Positions 1-13,682 are shown, numbered from the stretch's first letter. The stretch: 64,000 nucleotides of DNA from Phaffia rhodozyma (GCA_014706385.1 JACGZH010000004.1:496001-560000); one strand, 5' to 3'. Notes: generated by a model not told the origin, from the sequence alone. Numbers and translations: made by a program.

Positions 1-3000
1 TCCCAACCGGGCACACCCGAGCCTACACAGAGAGCCTCATCATCCAGACCAGACGGTCATTCTCCCTCCGGCGCCGCCTGGTCAAAACCAACGAATGTTG
101 CCTCCTCCTCTTCTGCTTCCTTCTCTTCGCATCTTTATCCAGCAGACTCGCTTCCACAGAACACCTCGGCTGGCGAAGAAACCGAACAGGAAGACTCATC
201 CCCAGCCCTTCACACTCGTTCCGATCATTTCACGCGTCGTTCTTCTTTCGACACTCAGTCGGACGAACAGGATTCCGAATCTGATTCTGATTCTGAATCC
301 GAGCCCGAACGTGTTCTAGGTGCTCGTGTACACGCTCGGGCTGCCTCTGCCCCGTATAGATCGCGAAAGAGCCCACAGAGCGAGCTCAGTCAGAGAACAC
401 GGCCGTCAGGCGAGGGTATTCCCGTTGGTCAGGATTCGTCTTTGCCTTCTGTGTCTGATGAGCCTAAGAGAATAGGGGGTCGAGAGCGAAGAGAAGAGAT
501 ACTAAACAGAAGCAGAAGTAGAGCTTCTCTAGGTTATGGTACTAGAGCTGAGGTCAGTCTTCGGCTTCCCCTTCTGTTCTGTTGCCTTATGACCGCTCAA
601 CCCCAAACAAACGGCTTTCCATTTTTTTTGCTCCGACACATCCCAAAGACTCCTTCACTCACATCACCCCGCGTTCCCCGATCAGTCACAGTCGACGATC
701 TCGGCTCTCCTTTCCCTCCCGCATCGTCGTCTACCGCCAGACACAGGACGACTTCTAGCTCGCTCGACTTATATTCGAGGTTGGCTCGATCACCCACCAG
801 ATCGCCTAGAGAACTCAATGGATCCCCTGTCCCCCGACATCCTTCACTTTCTGTCTCAAATCGTCCCGCTCGTCGACTGTCATCAAGTTCGAACGGTAAC
901 CCAACACTAAACTCATACACAAGCGCAGAGTTGAACTCAAGCCGATTCAGAAATCGAGTCAGCATGCATGAACCTCGGAGCGCGTCTCGATTAGCCGATC
1001 GAGCGGCATCTAGCATCGGATTCTATTCTAAGCATCCTCTCCTCAACACTGATAAAATGGAGGCCGATTTTTTCAGTCACGACGACTACGGCCATGATCG
1101 TGATCGCAGCTCAGCCCAACCAAAAGTAGCGAATAAGACGAGAGATTTACTGGAGAGGATTGAGAGGGAGAACGAAGCGAGCGATCGGAAAAGACAGGCA
1201 TTGGTTGAGAGTCAAGCTATGAAACGTGCCGAGAGCTCCCTGTCCATGCTTTCGACATCAAAAGGGTTCGGTTTTCGAAGGTCGAACTCGAGTTCCCCGA
1301 GTTCGACCATAGATTTGAATAGGGTCGGGGAAAGGACTTATCCGAATACTACAGGAGGGATTATCAGATCTTCCACTTCACTCTCGCATTTTCCAGAACG
1401 GTTGTCTGGTGCTAGTTCTGCTGCTGCCGTAGACATTCTGAGGTCGAGGCCGAAGTCTCATCGATCTGTCTTTAGCTTAACCTCACCCGATTCACCAACA
1501 CTCACCAACACTTCTACCGTCACCCCCACCGCCACCGTCGCTGCCACAGGACAGAGGAGATTTTCAGGCTCGCTATCGGCCAATGTGATAACCAACCCTA
1601 GGGTAAGATCGCCGCTCTCTCGTGGGAAAAGATCATCCATCCTTGCCAACTCTCCCCTGCTCCCTTCATCCACATCCACTCCTTCTCAGACTCCGACTGA
1701 AACTCAATCTGGGGATCAGATTCAACCGGAACATATCCGAAACCTACTAGATGCGTTATCTCACCTAGAGATGTCTTTTGCCCAAATCAAAGGCCCTGCA
1801 GATCCATCGTCAGCGGAGACCATCCGTTCGGCCTCAGCATTCGTCAAGTCTGCTACTATCCTTCATCAGACCATCTACCAAGGATCTCTGACAAATCGAG
1901 AGCTCGTGATCGATTCCCAGGTGAACTGCGGGTCTAACCAAGAACAAGAGCAAGGGCAGAGGGATGTGAGTGTGGGGTTGGTAGCCTTAGGTATGATATG
2001 GAAGGAGGTAGGAAAAGTGCATGACGAACAGATCAGAACTTTGACGGGTCTGCTGATTGGGTTACCGAGGTGGATGAGAGAAGTGATGGAGTCGAGATCG
2101 AGTGAGAGTGCTCGTCTAGAGAAACAGGAGCAAGTCGAGAACGGTACATGCTCTTTTTCTCCTCTCGCGCGCTCGTGTATGAGACAAATTGGTTAACGTT
2201 TTTTCTTGGGTGGTCCCTCTTTTCTTTATAGTTCCCCATGCTTCGGCCAAATCACCAACATTCCTACCTCCAGACTCTGCCAGCATCCATATTTCTTCTT
2301 GCAGAGACCATATTCAGGCTCCGCTAATCAGTTCACAAACAGCAACTTTTGCCCGAGCATCACTCTCACCTGCTCCATCATCAGAATCAGAATCACAAGA
2401 TTCGGCAACTTCTTCTTTATCTTCATCTCTGAGCAGGCAGTTGTCGTCTCTCACAATCGAATCAAACGCTGACGTTGAGATTGAGGCTGAGGCTGGACCT
2501 CAACCAAGATCTCATGAGGAAGCCAAGGCCAGTCCTGAGCAGAAAGTTGACAACGCAAAAGAGAAACCTTACACGGATACGCTTGCCGAATCATTCGAAT
2601 CACCCTTACCGACTCCACCAACACCAATATTAACACCAACAATTTTACACCAAATATCCTCTCCCTCGTTGCCTCCCCCCCCCTCGACACCGCCGCTGCC
2701 AACCAAACCTCTCTCCGGAGCCATAGAAGAAACCTCTGGGCAACCAACCATCAAAGCATACACTCCTTCTATCTCTTCTTCCTCTGGACCAAGCACCGGT
2801 TCAAACCGAAGGAGCTCACTGTTCCCTTCGGCTCCTAAGGTTTCACCGGCAGCTACGACAGCTGCTACTGCCATTCAAGCTTTTAACTTCAATCAATCTC
2901 CCTCCGGAAGGACATCCGCTGAAGACCCATCTGATCTGTCCGACAACTCTACTAACAATTCTCTGCCTCCTCTCGCGGCGCCGTTGCCTGCATCAGGCCA

Positions 3001-3301
3001 GACTATGAGGTTGAATATGCCTTTCCTAGGTCGGTCTAACACATTAGGTCGGATCCCCGCTTCGTCAAGCGTCGGTCTAGGTGCAGGTGCAGCCTCTGCT
3101 TCTACCAGTGGAGGGTTAGTAGTGAGAGTATCAGGCGGGTCAAGTCGACGCTTGAATGTGGGGCAGAGTCCGAATGGCCAGTCGGCCGAATCGGGATCAG
3201 AGAACGGAAATGGGAATGGAAACGGAGTGAATGGAAAGACCGAAAGGCCCGGTCCCGTAAGTAGCGCGTTTAGAAAGCTGAGCTTCTTTGGAGGCAATTA
3301 A
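1..3301 (+). CDS. Ser-rich hypothetical protein (5' partial)
   Basis: The reading frame is open from base 1, so the start lies outside the window. I read exons 1-552, 649-2143 and 2232-3301, giving 1,038 visible residues and a TAA at 3299-3301. The protein is rich in Ser, Pro and Thr and largely disordered. It has a short charged helical stretch (RDLLERIERENEASDRKR, near base 1140), a more ordered part around bases 1715-2080 (HIRNLLDALSHLEMSFAQIK), and a basic C-terminus ending SSAFRKLSFFGGN. Bases 553-648 stay in frame but encode a hydrophobic block unlike its surroundings and carry good splice signals, so I call them an intron. I recognise no catalytic domain. A scaffold or polarity-type role is possible but unsupported. 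Confidence 0.75.
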
Positions 3302-3571
3302 GATCATGAACCCTATAGATGGATACCACACATATATGCCTTTCTCTTTCTTTGGATTCAGACTCGCAGTTGCACATTCTGTTGTTTTTCTAGTACATGT
3401 ACATAATAGTAATGATTTTGTAATCAACACGGCAATCAGACAGGTTACTAACGTTAGTCATCACCTCCCCTTGATCTTCCTACATCTTCTTTTTCTCTCC
3501 ACATAATCACTAACAAACAACTTCTCATACACACGGACAAGCAAACCAAAGAAATAGAGGAATCAAAAGCT

Positions 3572-6500
3572 ATGCCAATCCTTCAGTTCTCGCCCTTGCT
3601 TTCTTCGCCATCACCCGCATTCTTCCAGTCGCTCTCGAAACATAAATTAGAGATCGCTAAATTGGATGACAGGGTTGTCGCCGTACAAGCGGAGTACACC
3701 GAGAGTCGGTTCGTTAGGGATAGAGAGAAGGAGGAGGGCGAAGAGGGAGATTGGGTCGGGTTACCTGGGACGGTCGATCTAGGAGCTGGAGCGCTTGATC
3801 CGTTAGTGACGTCTCTCTTCTTTCCATAGACTACTCTCCTCGTTAAGTGATCATCATGTGTTTATGTTTTGGACTAAGATTGGGCTGACTGTGAGCTCTC
3901 GTGTTTCTCCTGTTGTTGCCATTTTCCTTCAACAGATCTATGCCTTCATCCACACAACATTCAGTTCCTATCAGCGGGATACTCAAGAACTATAATACGA
4001 TCGAAGAGTTCAAGTCGGCTGACAAGCAAGCCATATTTCAGGATGTCGTTGATTTAGTACGTTCCTTCGTTGATCTCTCCCTGCCCTATAGTGAAATGCA
4101 GTGGCTTATTCCGTCTTTGAGTCTTCACTACAGATCAAAAAGACATCCGATGACGGACTTCCCTCACTCTCGCCTTTCCTCCTTCTAACATTCTCAGATC
4201 TCAAGAAGTATAAGTTTTACTATTGGTTTGCCTTTCCTGGGATTGTCCAAAAGCCAGCTTGGCATGTGACAGATGACGGTTGGAAGTCTGTTCCATCCGC
4301 GCTCGTACGTCCATTCGTCTACGTGTCTCTCTTGATATGGACCTCTTTCCTCACAATCCATGTTATCTCATTGGATGAATGATATTAGGTCATGTCCATT
4401 AGGAGCCAACTTCCTGAGTTCAAGGCGCTACATCCGACAGCTCCGAGGGGTAGCTACTTGATGCGAAAGGTCTCTAATGAGTTCCACTTGTTGGCACCTC
4501 TTACGTCTTATCAAGCTTTCTTCCAAGGGACTATTCCTGAAGAGGTCAGTTCTGTTTTTCTTTCATGAAGTTTCTTTTGGATATGTGTTGTTTAAACCAA
4601 ATGTCCTGATCTGCTTTGTCGCGCTCTACATGAATGTCTAATCAAGAGGTACCTCGTGTTTTCTGACCCCTCGGCTCTACCTCAAAATCCCGGTTGGCCA
4701 CTCCGAAATGATTTGTTCTATTTATCATCTGTTCACGGTTGTCGGTCTATCAACGTCATCGGTCTTCGAGGAGGAGAAGGAGCTTCGATCCAAGGGACTG
4801 TGTTCGTGCCTGAGCAGAACCAGGCTGAGCAGGAGTCGGAAGTAGGGCTGAAGGGAGAGCAGGAAGTTCTCAAAGCGGTTGGATGGGAGAAGAACGAGAA
4901 GGGGAAACTTGGTCCTAGAGTAGTCGACCTGGGAGCCAGTATGGATCCTACTCGGTGAGTTTCCGATCAAACTTTCTTCTTGTCGAAGCTCAACAACAGG
5001 AGCTTATCCTATGTTTGGTGGACTTCTTTCCATATGAGACAGGCTGGCAGCGCAGGCCGTCGATTTAAACCTAAAACTGATGAGGTGGAGGATTCTGCCA
5101 GAGTTAGATCTGGAGAAGATTTCTGGGACAAAATGTCTTCTTCTTGGGGCAGGCACGCTCGGATGCTATGTTTCTCGAGTACTAATGGTCCGTTCATTTA
5201 CTCGCTTGTCATTCATCATTCCTTTGCTTGCTCACGTTATCTCTTGCATAAACAAACAGGGATGGGGCGTCCGGACTATCACTTTCGCAGATTCTGCCAC
5301 CGTCTCGTTCTCTAACCCTGTTCGACAGCCCCTATTTGAGTTCGAAGATTCTCTCAATGGAGGAAAGGACAAAGCACCGGCTGCTGCTGATGCTCTCAAA
5401 CGAATATTTCCTGGAGTGGTTCGTTTCTTTCATTCCATCTCAAACCGTTCCTCGAGTTTTGATCAACTTCCTGATGGTTATATTTCACAACATACGCAGA
5501 ATGCAACCGGCCATACCCTCTCAATTCCAATGCCCGGCCACCCTATTTCTCCCTCGTCACTTATCAGCACTCAAGAATCTGTTTCGAAGCTTGAAGACCT
5601 GATCGACTCACACGACGTCATCTTTCTTCTGATGGATTCTAGGGAGAGTAGATGGCTCCCAACTCTCTTAGGAGCGGCTAGAGGAAAGATTGTTATCAAT
5701 GCTGCGTTAGGATTTGACAGTTATCTCGTGATGAGGTCAGTTTCTGTGTATTAACTTGATTTTCTCGAGAGGATATCACTAACATATGGAGTTTTCTCAA
5801 TCGGTTTGTCTTGTAGGCATGGAGAAGGACCTAGTTCAGAGATTGGTAAGGGAGATGAGAAGAGGTCTCGATTGGCATGCTATTTCTGTCAGGACAGTAA
5901 CGCTTTGGGAAATGTAGGTTTCTATCTCAGCCTACCTCTTTTTATATCCGATTCTTATTCGACGTTTGTCCTCTGATGCTATTTTGTTTCTTGTGGGGAT
6001 GTTGAAAGTCCTTGAACGATCGAACACTGGATCAGATGTGTACAGTCTCGAGACCTGGACTAGCGCCGATCGCTTCAGCCACTGCCGTTGAACTTTTAGT
6101 CGCTCTACTTTGCCATCCCGAAGGGTACATTCTCATTGACCTCTGTCATTTTCCTTTGAATATATCATTGCGTATAAGATTCTCTAATAAAAAAATCTAC
6201 ATATTTTCTCTCATGCTCAGAATCGCTGCGCCAGCCGACAAGCTTCCTTCGAAAACAACGGAGGATCTATCAGATAAGATGTACAAATCACCACTAGGGA
6301 TGGTCCCTCATCAACTGCGAGGTGGTCTTTCAACGTATCAGACTCTGAACCTGAGTGGAGAGGCTTTCGAACTATGTACCGCTTGTTCCTCTCACGTTCG
6401 TCCCCTTGCTCTCTTTTTTTTTGCTCTCACTTATCTTCTCTTTTCCTCTTTGAGTATGTACTCACATTTACGTTGAGATGATTTCTCCTTTGCGATGTAA

Positions 6501-6662
6501 CAGGTCATCGATGATTATAGATCCAAAGGGTTCTCGATGCTCCTTGAATCGTTCAATGATCCCACATATCTCCCTCGATTGACAGGACTAGACAAGTTGA
6601 ATGAAGAGACAGAGGGTGTAATGAAGAGTCTTGATTGGGAGGATGACGAAGGAGATTTGTAA
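3572..6662 (+). CDS. ATG7: Autophagy E1-like activating enzyme Atg7
   Basis: Twelve exons (3572-3801, 3939-4056, 4134-4304, 4389-4544, 4647-4954, 5043-5187, 5260-5418, 5500-5735, 5817-5913, 6009-6124, 6221-6395, 6504-6662) give an in-phase protein of 689 residues, normal for the family. The N-terminal domain has the family signature [15 protein letters not shown]. The adenylation domain has the ATP-binding GAGTLG at residues 363-368 followed by [20 protein letters not shown]. The catalytic cysteine is Cys551 in [11 protein letters not shown] (codon 6039-6041). The C-terminus is acidic (WEDDEGDL). Atg7 activates Atg8 and Atg12 and hands them to the E2 enzymes Atg3 and Atg10 in the cytosol. All key residues seen are intact, so the gene should be functional. 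The gene converges with its downstream neighbour. Confidence 0.97.
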
Positions 6663-7288
6663 ATGCGCATATTCAGAGACAGGTTTCATTGGCTACTGAC
6701 AGTTCTTCTTCCTTGTCGACTTTCATGCTTTTTCAGCTTCTCCTATCTTTCTCTCTGTATGTGAATGTGGATTAGGATTGTCTCTTTGAAATCTTTAAGG
6801 TTCCCCGATCGTATATACATGTCAAAGATCGAGAGCGAGTGTTTTGTTTGTACATAGTCATTGCTTTACATGACGCCAACGAAGATCGAACGCGGGAAAG
6901 TTGACAGTTGAGATGAAAGATAACGGGGAACGAATGAAGGAATGAATGAGAGAGAGAGAATGAAGGAATGAAGGGAAAGGGCCCAGATCAGGTAAAGCTG
7001 CGTGACATTGGGGCATGAATTTGACTAAAGAAGTCATGTCGTCGAAAGAACTGGAGAGAATAAGAATAGATGAGATGAGATGAGACCGAAAGGACACACA
7101 TACAAAAGCAAGGGGGGAAAAAAACAACATGAGGAAAGCCAAAAACGGAATAGGTGCAAGAGACCAAGCCTCCCTAGATCAAGAACAAAAGATGAAGAGA
7201 GAAGGGAGTATAAAGAAACACGGTGTGAAAAATAGGAGAGGCCGAACGGCAGCTCCTTTATTTCTATCTGTTTATCTGGAGACTAGGT
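6663..7288. other. Convergent intergenic region
   Basis: This holds the 3' ends of ATG7 (+) and the next gene (-). It is purine-rich on the plus strand (GA-rich runs near 6930-7120). I see no conserved reading frame or RNA gene. Confidence 0.6.
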
Positions 7289-10200
7289 CTATAATTCATA
7301 AACGTGGCCAGCACAATCTCCACAGACCGTGTTCCTGAAATCGATCGCGCTCAATGGAGCTGCGAAAGGTTTGGGTTGATTCTTTGGATCGACATAGGCC
7401 AACGGCCGTTTCTTTTTCGTCGACAACTCTCTTTTCAACCCTGACCCGCTCCCAACGGATATATTCGACCTGACGGACGAATTCAAACCAGTTGTTGCCG
7501 CCACAGACGACGAGGTTGATTGATCGAGCCTCAGTTGAGATTGACTTCTGGGGATTGACCATACCTGCGGCTCGAGCGAGAGCGAGTCTGAATGAGGGTT
7601 GTGCTGTTTAAGAACCCATTGGCCGCTGACCGAGCCATCATCCTCAACCGGTGGAACGATTGAGCATGTCCCTGCAACAGGGGCAATTAGACTTCCACTG
7701 GCTGATCGGTTGAGTGGGAAGACATAGGAACCAAGTGCGCCTGCAAATCCAGTGAGAGAGAATCGAGAGGGTGATTCAGAGGATGTGTTTAGGTTGCTTC
7801 CGAACGAAGATGTGGAGGGGAACGAGTTGTGGTAAGTGGCCGATCGAGAAATTGGAGGTGTCGCTCGATTGGGAGACGTGAAAGAGCGGTAGCTCTGCGA
7901 TTTTTGATTCTTGTGCACGAACTTTGGCGGTCGGGTCGGCGTAGAGGTAGCAGCAGACGGAGAGGAGATAGATCCTGGTCTCCTAGGAGAAGACGAAAAC
8001 GATGCTGGGGAGAGCATAGCGGAAGGAGGGTCATTGTATCCTCCAGCAGAGGAAGGAGAGGACATCGCCGAAGAAACTATTGGTGGGATGTAAAGCGACG
8101 AAGCAAAGCTCGAAGAGGAGAATTGACTTATATCGCCATCTGGGTATGGGGAATCTGGGACGACCCAGGTGCCAAACGGCTTGATGTCCTCATCGTCTTC
8201 CATATCCTGCTCAAACGAACTTTCAGTAAGGAAAGAATTCTCATCGGGAAGGAGCGTGTTGATAGGTCCATTGGGCATCTTCCAAGTGCGGACAAGCGAG
8301 TGATGTCGAATATGGGGGATAGGAGCCGGAGAAACTACAGGCGGCGGCGGAGATGAGACTACAGGAGACGATGGAGGCATAGACGTAAGCTCAACAGGAT
8401 TGGCGGCCATCTTGACAGGTAAGGGAGGGTCGAACGGAGTAAGCATCGATGGGGGAGAGTACGTTGATGCATAACCGATAGGCGGAACAGGTGTCGGTAC
8501 CTCCTCTTCGTCCTCCTCCTCAATGCCTTCCGAATGGTAGTGGAAGTTGGCAGGCGCATCGTTATCATACCCTCCCATGCTGTCCAGGTTATCGTCCAGA
8601 TCGAAACCGAGTGCTACATTGTCGTCACTTTCATCGAAACTGCTCGAGAATGTCTGATGTTGTTGAGTCTCGACATCTTCTTCTTCCTCTTCTTCTACCA
8701 AACTCTCCAATGGCCGAGGCAAAGGAATAACTCCGAAGTCCACTAAGTCAACCATCTCTCCTTTGGGAGCTCCCCACACGGATGTCTTCCATGGGTCAAG
8801 CGTGTCCTCTGCTGGCTCGGCAACATCAGGAGTCGTGCTCGCTGATGAAATCACGGAGCCTACTCGGGAAGACGCTCCCCCATTGAAGGAAAACCGGGAG
8901 AACGAACTGGAGCTGCGATCAGACGACCCAGAACTGGAAGAAGGAGTCGGCGGGGTCGAACTTGTCTTTTCATATCGACCTATGAGGTAGTCTGGATGCA
9001 TCACTGACTGCCGGTTTCGTCGGTCTTCATCAATTCCTTCAGCCACTCTGCGTTCTTGAAGATTGCGTTCTTCTATAAGAGCCTCCTCAGCTGATTTTCG
9101 AGCTTCTTCAGATCGAGCAAGAGAGGAAGCCAAAGCAAACACTTGATCTCGCCTACGTTGTGAAGCAAGATGAAAACGAAACACAGACTATTAGTTTAAG
9201 ACGAGAAAGAGGTTCAGGAACAGTTCAGAGAAGGCAGTCGTACATTTCGTTAATCAGTCGGGTCTGAGCAGCCAGGTGTTCTTCGATCGTGGTGTTCTTG
9301 TTGGCACACGGAGCTGAAGACGACGCGCCATCCAGGGCAGCCAATCTATCTCCGACTGTTGAGAAGAAACGCCAACAGAGTTGAGTATATGCGAGTGAAC
9401 CAGATAATTGTTAAGAATATGAGAACAAGACAGACTCACGTTTTCGGATTCGTTCTCTAGCTAAGTCTCTTTCGACACCAGCGATTCTTTTCTCGTCCTT
9501 TAACTTCTCCTCCAAAACTCTGCACCGCTCTTTCCAACCCTCAACATCCTCCTTCAACGAGTCTCTCTCGCTCTCAACTATGTCCAACAGTGATGGCTCT
9601 TCATCCGCCTTCTCTTCTTCTTCCTCTCCTTCCTCTTCTCGGTCTTGTTCTCTCTTGGCCTCCAATAGTTGACGGCCGTCCTCTTCGCATCGATCGTCTC
9701 CAGGTTGTTCTTCAATAAGCGAGAAGAAGAATGGGTCCGAGTCGGCCGTTGGTATCCTCGGGCCTATCTTTCTACCTGCGCCCGATTCATTAGGCGATTC
9801 TGTTTCTTCTGCAACAAGGGAGGAAGAAGACCCGTTGCTCTCGAACCGAGCAGCATAAGAGAGAGATCCTTTACGCTTATTATCCGATCCTCTTGTTCCC
9901 GAATAAGGCGGCGAAGAGAAATTAGACTGGAAGGACAGAGACCCATTGACTGAGCTGGGCGAACCGATTAGGTGGGACCGATCGGACGTCGTGCTGGAGG
10001 AGAGAGACATGCTGAGGGGCTTTGACCTTCCCCACCCAAGGCCGACGTGCTTTGAGTGAGATTCGCTCGGCGACATAGAAGATCCGCCCGATGAAACGGA
10101 AGATACTGAGCCACCTAGATGTCGGGGAGAGTCTCTCAGGCTCGCAAATCCACCAGGCACAGAAGGTGAAGCGGCCAGGCTTAGGCTGAGAGGTCTCAAG

Positions 10201-11887
10201 TTGGACCCTTTGAGGGAGATGGAAGAGGACGATGTTGGAAGAGGCAGATTTGTCGGTGGCGATGTGAGGGTGAGGGGTCGAAGCGCCCGTTTAGTTTGTC
10301 GAGGAGGAGTGTCAATCGATTCAGGAACCGAAGGCGTAGAGAATGACCTCGTCATAGATGGAACCGGAGCAGGTTGAAACTTGTTCGTAGAGGGGTTGGG
10401 AGTCTTTTCCTCTTCCTCACTATCTGGCAGGCAAACCTCGAACTCTTCAATCAGCTCGGCAACTGGTGATCGGGGAGGTTTAGTCGATGCTGATGATACG
10501 ACAGGTCCTTTGGGGAAAGAGAACCCTCTAAACCGCGCGTTCTCGGACAGAGGAGTAGGCGCCGGCCCAGTTAAAGGAAGGATAGGCACCAGCGGAGCCG
10601 ATTGAGACGGAGAAGGAGGAGCAGCAATGATGACAGCGGGCGGAGTTTGAGATGGCTGAGAGAATGAGGAGACTGTCGCCTCACTTCTTGGCTTTGCGAA
10701 GGTAAATCCCTGGAATCGTTTCTTTTCGTCCTCGATCTTGTTGCTTTGATCGCCAAAAGTCTGATTAGAAGAGAATCTGCCGCCACCGAACGACCCAGTG
10801 GAAGAGAATCGAGGGCTGCTTCCGTTCAGCCTTCCACCAAGCCTTGGCGGTAAGACCGACTGGGGCTGAGACAAAGCCTGAGGTGAGGGCTGAGACTGTT
10901 GAACAGTCTTCTTTTCCTTCGCCATAGCATCTTCGTCCTCTTCGTCTTCTTCTTCCTCCATGATCTCACCAAGTGCACCGGCCTCGGCTCCTGCAAACCA
11001 AGGAGAGACTGAACCGGCTGGGCTGTCAAAGTTTGAGGACGAGAACGCGGGGGAAGACGGTGAGAGAAGAGAGGAAGCTGGCGAAAACTGAAGAGATAGC
11101 GATGAAGATGAGCTAGATGGAAGCGAGAGATGAACTGAGGCGGGCAAGAGCTTTCCAAATGAGTCTCTCTTGGTGAGACCTGATCGAGTGCTAGAATTGG
11201 AAGACGGGTTGGAGGATCCGGAAGATGATCCCCCGATTAGTGGTGAGCCTGAACCGGCCGAAAACGATGGAAAACATAAGGTGCCTGTATTGGAGACAGA
11301 GAAGTACTGCTGGTCAGATTGTTTTTATTGCTACAATTAGATATCTCAGTATGAGGCACGAGGGTGGGGTGCATGCTGCCACCCTCTCTGATAGCGCCCC
11401 TGTCACTCCGATTGTGATGTCCCGCCTTTTTTGACAGAGCGATCCTCCAGATTCTAAGAAGAAAACACTTACCATCTTGCTCGATGTCTATCGAATCATC
11501 ACTGAGATCAGGGATCATCACCTTTTCACCCCATCCGGTCGGGCCATTGCTAAGGACAGGACTTCGTTTTCTGCCTTCGAGTGCTTCAAGTGCTCGCTTC
11601 CTGCCCTCTTGAGAAGAGATTTCCTTTTCCTTTTCTTCCTTGACGAATTGCTTTTCGGCTGCTGCCGGAAGAAGCATGACATCCAAGGATTCTCTTCTCG
11701 TAGACACACTTAGTGAGCGACGGTGAGAGTGACGTTTGGATGACGAAGCTTTTGATTGATGATTGGCTCGATTGGCTGGTGGTGGTGGTGGTTGTTGTTG
11801 TTGTTGTTGTTGTGTTTGTTGTGTTTGCGGGAAACTAAAGTTGGAAGGAATGTATGGCGAGTTGGACATGTTGCTGGTCATGAGCAT
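7289..11887 (-). CDS. Ser/Pro-rich coiled-coil hypothetical protein
   Basis: Four exons (11887-11473, 11284-9440, 9355-9244, 9152-7289) splice in phase to 1,411 residues. The N-terminus is Gln/Pro-rich (QQTQQQQQQQPPPPP) followed by a basic block (KRHSHRRSLSVSTRRES). A long Ser-rich region follows. A coiled coil of about 150 residues begins near base 9600 (WKERCRVLEEKLKDEKR) and runs through exon 3 into exon 4 (RSEEARKSAEEALIEERN). Acidic patches and another Ser-rich tail end in CGDCAGHVYEL. The coiled coil is split by two short introns, which supports it as a real conserved element. I chose the first ATG; a second at 11869 (MSNSPYIPS) is equally plausible. Function not recognised; the layout suits a scaffold or tether that dimerises through the coiled coil. 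Confidence 0.8.
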
Positions 11888-13682
11888 GACTGGCGAGAAA
11901 AAGGAAACCAGGTACAGAGAGGGAGAGAGGGAAGGAGAAAAAAAAGCAGAACGAAGAAGGAGAAGAAAGCTACCGGAGCAAGGCGAGGTGTTTTGGGTAA
12001 GGGTGAAAGGAGACGAGAAGGAAGGTTACCACCAACAGGAACAGGGCTGGATGGAAGCGCCATTTAACTGCGGATCTGTTTATTACCCTTCTCAAAATAT
12101 TTATGCATGCCCATCCACTTTTTTACTCTTCCTTGCATCTCTACTCTGCATTTTTACATGTATATGGTTGTGAGATATCGCTGCTTTATAAATCAGATCT
12201 CTTCCTCGAAAGTCTACAAGTTTGTTGGCAAGTTGCTGCTTCTCAGACACACGACGCCATTAACGCGTACGCGCGTACGCTCACGAAAAACAAACGCGTC
12301 GATACACGAGGTGCCGCCCTCCTAGCTGCGCAAGAGCAACCCTAACCGATGGTGAACGATGCATGCCCTTCTGGATTTGGGTGTTCTAAGACCACAAACC
12401 ACCGAGATCCCATCGGTCAGAGGATGCGCGATCGATACAGAGACGAGCGCAGAAGTAGAACTTCAGGCTCTCAGATTGGAACTGGGGTGAACAGAGGCAC
12501 AAGGGAACAGAGTTGATAGATCTCGATGATGGATTACACTGGTGTATGGCGAGTACACGAACTGGGAACAAGAGCAGCACGGAGGAATGACAAGTGGACG
12601 AACAAAGGGTCCAGGCTTCGGAGGCTATGCTATGGGTGGCAAAGGAAGCGTGTTTCATATCTGGTTCCCAGACTACGGAGGTACTGCATGGAGGTAGTAT
12701 GACAGGCAGATACACAGACAAACGTATCGCACGAAAGGATAGAACGACAGGGTTGCACGCAAGCAGAGATCATAGGATGTGGCCCTGGCACATTCGGTGT
12801 ACGTCTACATAGTTAGCAGTTGATGCATCACCCAAGGAGTAGGAGCTCTGGCATTGGATCTATGGTACTCAGGCTACAGACGGCTAACACTCAGCTCACA
12901 TCCTTGACGATTGTGCGGGTTGTGGTCTGAGAGGATCCAAGTCCAAAAGGGCCATTTATCGACCATCATCGGTTGAGATCACTCTCACCGTGCCTAAGGC
13001 ATTTACCTTTAAATTGTAAGGAGAGAGCCGTCCGTTGGACGGCAGATATGGCCATGCGATGGAAGGCAATTGCAATCGCACGGAAGAGGGCAGCTCATCC
13101 GACACGCGCATACAAAGATATCACACGTAAATGTCATCTGTGACTGCTGAAAGTATTTCTCACTCCACCTCAGCGACGGCTGTCTTACTCTTCCTCTTAA
13201 AAGAATGACGATATGGAAACAAGATCAAGTTACATTCTCTCGTTGATTTCTCTTTCTCCAACGTGTTGACGCATACGATATCCCAAGCAAGAATCATCAA
13301 AGCTCAAAGTTCGGACTAGCTAGAAATTGTTACAGAAATACTAGCCAGGGATACTTAAGTTACGAATTACGAATAATTCGCGGTGTAGGGTCGGTTTCTG
13401 GGAAGTGGTTAGCGGCGGCAGGTAATTTTATTTTTTTTCACAGGCTCCTTCTCGTCCTAAGAATCCAGCAAAGCAAGCCGCTCGTTAGGTTCGTCGATTT
13501 GGTATACGCCATGTCTTGACACAAGCTGTGGTTGGATGCTCAGTAAAACATCGAAGAACTAACATATTTTTTCTTTTTCTCGATCTGTATGATTTTTTAC
13601 TTTTTTTGTGCTCTTTGTTGTTCTCCCGCTGGTGTACGCTAGGTCTCAACTTCTAGATCTACCTTTGAACTTCTAAGCAAAG
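11888..13682. other. Divergent intergenic region, 1.8 kb
   Basis: This separates the coiled-coil gene (-) from RPS29 (+) and must carry both promoters. Apart from the ACGCGT/palindrome site described separately and a short hairpin near 13029 (CCGTCC/GGACGG), I see no supported gene. Short open frames here have no recognisable composition or splice logic. Confidence 0.5.
12263..12299. promoter_or_regulatory. Two ACGCGT sites and a 16-bp palindrome
   Basis: ACGCGT occurs at 12263-12268 and 12294-12299. A perfect palindrome, GCGTACGCGCGTACGC, lies at 12265-12280. ACGCGT is the MCB core bound by MBF at G1/S in yeasts; its use here is inference. The sites lie about 375-410 bp upstream of the coiled-coil gene start. 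Confidence 0.4.

Noticed and set aside
7829..8356. Arg-rich 175-codon frame on the plus strand
   Set aside because: It is antisense to the Ser/Pro-rich exon of the coiled-coil gene; Arg-rich shadows are expected opposite Ser codons.
12386..12721. 111-codon frame on the minus strand
   Set aside because: No start context, domain or biased codon use; likely chance.
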